Positions 57,663 to 64,000 of a stretch of 64,000 bases of DNA are shown one piece after another; position 1 is the stretch's first letter, and the number at the start of each line of letters is the position of its first letter. The stretch is taken from contig JAZNNR010000031.1 of assembly GCA_045580325.1 (NCBI GenBank), positions 20,832 to 84,831 of the forward strand, written 5' to 3'. The stretch comes from SIG672 sp045580325. Lineage in GTDB: Bacteria > Bacillota > Clostridia > Oscillospirales > CAG-272. The notes under the pieces are model-generated. The model was not told the origin of the DNA, did no database searches, and saw nothing but the letters and a program-made list of their open reading frames with translations. The position numbers and the translations under genes were made by a program.

Positions 57663-57738
57663 TTTCAGCAAAGTTTTTGAAGTTCCAAGAAACTTTTTTC
57701 AAAAAGTTTCTTGGCGGATTCCAAAGGCAGAGCCTTTG
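57663..57738. repeat. Hairpin element T12
   Basis: CAGCAAAGTTTTTGAAG, hairpin CCAAGAAAC around TTTTTTCAAAAA (57685-57714), then GGCGGATTCC and CCAAAGGCAGAGCCTTTGG. It ends next to the dxs stop codon. Confidence 0.75.
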
Positions 57739-57739
57739 G

Positions 57740-59605
57740 TTACAGATAAAACTCTTCCTTTAATATATATATAAGGGATTTTGCATCGATGCCGCAGGAC
57801 TCATAGAGAGTCTTTCCGCGCTCCGAGAATGCGAAATTCTCAATGGCGGCGATACGGAATCTGCGTGAGGTCATCTTGGGGTGATTTCTGATAAGCTCAT
57901 ATATATTCATTGCCGCGCCGCCGTTTTTAATACCCTCTTCGAGAAAAATAATCGGCGTTTTCTTTTCTGAGATCAAATCGAGGAGAACTCTTGACGGCTT
58001 GTCGTAGGGGATCAGCTGTTCAAGAACGATAACTCCGCAGCGGTGTCCGACCGATGCAAGAATTTTCGACGCCTTAACCGCTTCGGAAAAGACCTTTCCG
58101 TACGTTATTATAAAGCTGTCGCAGCTCTCGGGTGAGTCGAAGTTTGTAAGTACGCAAGAATTTTTATATTTGAGCTCAGAAAGCGACTCTTTGTCCTCGC
58201 AGCCCGACGGGTATCTTATAAACGAAGGGATCTTCGAAGACAGTGCTCCTTCAAGTATATTTTCAAGCGAAGCGAAAGAAATCGGCGCGAAAAGCTCTAT
58301 GTCGGGAACGGACGAAAGAAAAGGCACGTCGAATATTCCGTGATGAGTCGGACCGTCAGCGCTGGCAAGACACGCGCGGTCGATGGCTACCGTAACAGGC
58401 AGCTTTTGCAGAGCGACGTCGTGTATGATATTGTCAAAGCTTCTTTGCAGGAAGGAAGAATATACCGCGAAAACGGGGCTGAGTCCCGAGGCGGCAAGCC
58501 CTGCGGCGAAGGTCATCGCGTGCGCTTCGGCGATACCGACATCGAAAAATCTGTCGGGAAATCTTTTTTCAAAAGAATCCATACCGCAGCCGTGCGCCAT
58601 AGCGGCAGTTATCGCGCAAATACTTCTGTCCTTTTCGGCAAGAGAAAGCAGCTTGTCGCCGAAAACCGAGGAAAAGGTCTTTTCGGGCAGCGCTTTCGGA
58701 TAAACTATGTGAAAATGCTCGGGATTGTCTATCGCAGGCTGATAACCCTTGCCCTTGAGCGTTTTGAGATGTATCACCACGCTCTGCTTGCGGCGTTTTG
58801 CCTCCTCGAGCACAAGGAGAACCTTGTCAACGTCGTTTCCGTCGATGGGTCCGAGATATTTAAGCCCGATATTTTCGAAATAATTGCTCCCGTAAATGTT
58901 GTTTTTGAGTTTTCTTTTCAGACGGCGCAGACCGTTTGCTATTTTGATGCCGATACTGCTCTCCGAAAGAAGAGTGCGTGTACGGTTTTTTACCGCAAAA
59001 TAACGCTTGTTCGAACGAATGTTGGAGACGTAGCGCGCGAAAGCTCCTACGTTTTTCGAAATAGACATTTCGTTTTCGTTGAATATTATAATAAAAGGAA
59101 GGGAAGGGTCGAGGTTGTTAAGCGCCTCGCTTATCATTCCGCCCGTGAACGCTCCGTCGCCTACTACTGCAACAGTAAAAGCTTCCTTATTATATATACG
59201 GTCTGAAAATGCAAAACCGAGCGCGGCGGAAAGTGAAGTACTGCTGTGTCCGCTTCCGAAGGGATCGTGCTCGCTCTCGCTCATCTTGGTAAATCCCGAA
59301 AGACCGCCCGATGTACGCAGAGTGTCAAAAAGGTCGGCGCGCCCTGTGAGCAGCTTGTGAGTGTAGCACTGATGTCCGACGTCCCAGATTATGTGATCGC
59401 GCGGAGAATCAAATACGCGGTGCAGAGCTATTGAAAGCTCGACCACTCCGAGATTAGACGCAAGATGTCCGCCCGTCTTGTTTACGTTTTCTATAAGGAA
59501 GGCTCTGACCTCTCCCGCGAGTGCGGGGAGCGATTCCTTCGGTAAATTTTTAAGAGCCTCGGGAGAATTTATCTCTGAAAGGATAGGAAATTTTATTTTG
59601 TCCAT
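57740..59605 (-). CDS. dxs: 1-deoxy-D-xylulose-5-phosphate synthase
   Basis: First enzyme of the MEP isoprenoid route: pyruvate plus glyceraldehyde 3-phosphate, using thiamine diphosphate. 621 residues from ATG 59605. GDGAFTGGMISEALNN is the ThDP/metal motif; DVGHQCYTHKLLTGR and ITAAMAHGCGM, DVGIAEAHAMTFAAG and the transketolase C-domain follow in order. The start is set downstream of a promoter whose -10 box overlaps the first codons of a longer frame; 620 residues is also the family norm. Single gene. Confidence 0.96.
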   Translation of the reverse strand: MDKIKFPILSEINSPEALKNLPKESLPALAGEVRAFLIENVNKTGGHLASNLGVVELSIALHRVFDSPRDHIIWDVGHQCYTHKLLTGRADLFDTLRTSGGLSGFTKMSESEHDPFGSGHSSTSLSAALGFAFSDRIYNKEAFTVAVVGDGAFTGGMISEALNNLDPSLPFIIIFNENEMSISKNVGAFARYVSNIRSNKRYFAVKNRTRTLLSESSIGIKIANGLRRLKRKLKNNIYGSNYFENIGLKYLGPIDGNDVDKVLLVLEEAKRRKQSVVIHLKTLKGKGYQPAIDNPEHFHIVYPKALPEKTFSSVFGDKLLSLAEKDRSICAITAAMAHGCGMDSFEKRFPDRFFDVGIAEAHAMTFAAGLAASGLSPVFAVYSSFLQRSFDNIIHDVALQKLPVTVAIDRACLASADGPTHHGIFDVPFLSSVPDIELFAPISFASLENILEGALSSKIPSFIRYPSGCEDKESLSELKYKNSCVLTNFDSPESCDSFIITYGKVFSEAVKASKILASVGHRCGVIVLEQLIPYDKPSRVLLDLISEKKTPIIFLEEGIKNGGAAMNIYELIRNHPKMTSRRFRIAAIENFAFSERGKTLYESCGIDAKSLIYILKEEFYL

Positions 59606-59653
59606 AACACAGGTCTCTTTTTTTCGATATTTTTCTTTCATTTTATATATTAA

Positions 59654-59682
59654 ATTATACATTTATATCTCATATTTGTCAA
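59654..59682 (-). promoter_or_regulatory. Promoter of dxs
   Basis: TTGACA (59682-59677), 17 bp, TATAAT (59659-59654). The -10 box reads as codons Tyr-Asn of the rejected upstream frame. Confidence 0.78.
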
Positions 59683-59727
59683 TAGTGAAAAAATATCAGA
59701 AAAACAAAACTTTTTTGATAAAACCGC

Positions 59728-59756
59728 TTGACAAACCCGATTTAAAATGCTATAAT
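59728..59756 (+). promoter_or_regulatory. rRNA promoter P1
   Basis: TTGACA, 17 bp, TATAAT: exact consensus. About 170 bp separate it from P2. Confidence 0.85.
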
Positions 59757-59897
59757 GCACAAGTCGCCTCGAGCGAGGGGGGACAAAAAGCACGGTAGAT
59801 GCGGGGTAAAATCGAGGGGGAGCGGAGAAGCGAGCCCGAGAAAACCGAAAAAACTTTAAAAAACTTGAAAAAAGTTAAAAAAGTTTTGAAAAAGGTA

Positions 59898-59926
59898 TTG
59901 ACAAACGCGAAACGAAGTGCTATAAT
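59898..59926 (+). promoter_or_regulatory. rRNA promoter P2
   Basis: TTGACA, 17 bp, TATAAT: exact consensus, with TGC before the -10 box in both promoters. The stretch between dxs and 16S holds these promoters and the processing stem but no gene. Confidence 0.85.
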
Positions 59927-59969
59927 AACAAAGCTGTCGCCCCAAACGGGGAGAGAGCGAAAAGATTGG

Positions 59970-59992
59970 TCCTTGAAAATTGAACAACAACG
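59970..59992 (+). other. 16S rRNA processing stem, 5' arm
   Basis: CCTTGAAAATTGAACAACAA pairs with TTGTTGTTCAATTTTCAGGG at 61785-61804, bringing the two ends of 16S together for RNase III-type cleavage. Confidence 0.75.
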
Positions 59993-60170
59993 AGAAAAAG
60001 TACAAAGCTTAGATTATTTAAGTAATTAAAGTAGAAATAACTACAAACTCGTTAATTCTAAAACAGCTTATAAAGCAAAGAGAGATATATACTCAAAAAA
60101 GCAGTATTTAAACAGCTAAGAGAAAAAACTCTAAAACAAGGTAATAAGTACTACGGTACTGATTATACAA

Positions 60171-61687
<1,517 letters not shown>

Positions 61688-61822
61688 TGGAGAACGGACT
61701 CAGCACAACAGTCGCAGTAGCGAGTGTGCAGAGACAGGTTCATTTATAGAGAACCCAGAGTGAGTGGTTATAGTACAAAGAACGGTTGTTGTTCAATTTT
61801 CAGGGACTGATCAAAGACCCTT

Positions 61823-61898
61823 GGGGGTGTAGCTCAGTTGGGAGAGCACCTGCCCTGCAAGCAGGGGGTCATGGGTTCGAATCCCATCATCTCCACCA
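61823..61898 (+). tRNA. tRNA-Ala (TGC anticodon)
   Basis: Acceptor GGGGGTG / CATCTCC, D-arm GCTC..GAGC, anticodon stem CCTGC/GCAGG with loop CCTGCAA (TGC at 61856-61858), T-loop TTCGAAT, encoded CCA. Lies in the 16S-23S spacer. Confidence 0.95.
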
Positions 61899-61960
61899 AA
61901 GCCGTCAAACGACGGTGGAAAAACGATGGAAGAACCATTAACCGCGAGAGTCGAAAACAA

Positions 61961-62034
61961 CGGTCTGTAGCTCAGGTGGTTAGAGCGCGCGCCTGATAAG
62001 CGCGAGGTCGATGGTTCGAGTCCATCCAGACCGA
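61961..62034 (+). tRNA. tRNA-Ile (GAT anticodon)
   Basis: Acceptor CGGTCTG / CAGACCG, D-arm GCTC..GAGC, anticodon stem CGCGC/GCGCG with loop CTGATAA (GAT), T-stem GATGG/CCATC with loop TTCGAGT. No CCA encoded. A copy of its 3' end lies 83 bp downstream. Confidence 0.95.
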
Positions 62035-62116
62035 TAGCAACGGAGTTGCGAAAAGAGGTTGGGTAAAGCCGAAGCGCTTTCACGGAACGTATAAAACGCG
62101 GTACGTTGGAGTGTGC

Positions 62117-62137
62117 TTCGAGTCCATCCAGACCGAT
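62117..62137 (+). repeat. Extra copy of the tRNA-Ile 3' end
   Basis: TTCGAGTCCATCCAGACCGA repeats the T-loop to discriminator region of tRNA-Ile, in the spacer before 23S. Confidence 0.85.
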
Positions 62138-62337
62138 TATGTTCATTGAAAACCGAATAAATACAAAACGAACAGATATGAGAAAGCAATTAGAAAGAAA
62201 ATTGGTCTTTCCAAACGATGTGGTAAAAACAACAATTTAGCACAAAGGGTGGTAAAAAAAGTCTTTTCATGAAGAGAAAGATAACCAAACAAACGAAAAT
62301 TGCGATACTCAAGCAAGTGGAGAACACTGAAAGTTCA

Positions 62338-64000
<1,663 letters not shown>

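Noticed and set aside
58340..59206. 288-codon frame antisense to dxs
   Set aside because: Shadow of dxs; no recognisable protein features.

Overview
The window looks like the replication-origin region of an uncultured, gut-type Clostridia (Bacillota) chromosome. The reasons are the gene order rpmH-rnpA-yidD-yidC-jag | dnaA-dnaN-recF-gyrB-gyrA, near-perfect sigma-A promoters with 17-bp spacers, AAAGGAGG-type ribosome binding sites, a 16S-tRNA-Ala-tRNA-Ile-23S operon and Clostridia-like proteins throughout. I cannot place it more precisely from sequence alone. Genes left of dnaA (jag to rpmH) read leftward and those on the right read rightward, as expected around oriC. The origin itself is visible between remB and dnaN at about 29.9-30.17 kb.

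Layout. 0-2.4 kb: a truncated MmeI-like restriction-modification enzyme. 2.5-10.7 kb: cysS, then an accessory run (HAD phosphatase, amidohydrolase, GH95 fucosidase), a HIT protein, a REP-associated transposase (RAYT) and a lipid kinase. 10.9-16.1 kb: tRNA-Trp followed by copies of its own 3' end and five small unrelated genes, each behind a similar promoter; at least four share a repeated flanking module, so the locus looks like a gene-cassette array. 16.3-24.5 kb: a MORN-repeat protein, a DUF4838 protein, the methionine pair metA (acetyltransferase type) and metY, a cohesin-like surface protein and a small membrane protein. 24.8-39.9 kb: the origin core, gyrase and recA. 40.3-53.6 kb: a MacB-like ABC transporter, a SLOG/RHH/XRE regulatory module, a PTS IIC plus sugar kinase, an MgsA homolog with altered catalytic residues, envelope enzymes and small regulators. 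53.6-59.6 kb: polysaccharide deacetylase, ROK kinase, truB, rbfA and dxs. 59.7-64 kb: the rRNA operon, cut by the window end within 23S.

The most unusual content is non-coding. (1) Two inverted ~190-bp hairpin arrays (47.9 and 53.4-53.6 kb) share small stems separated by the spacer AATATCACT; at least three stems differ between copies by compensatory changes. (2) Each array leads into a promoter and leader module that also surrounds the RAYT gene. (3) GTAG-type REP palindromes lie inside the RAYT gene and as paired BIME-like units elsewhere. (4) About twelve dispersed hairpin elements keep a CTTTTTTCAAAAAG core while their outer stems change in a base-paired way. (5) DnaA-box-like sites occur in the dnaA promoter, at oriC and in a cluster between gyrB and gyrA. 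None of these could be tested against other genomes here.
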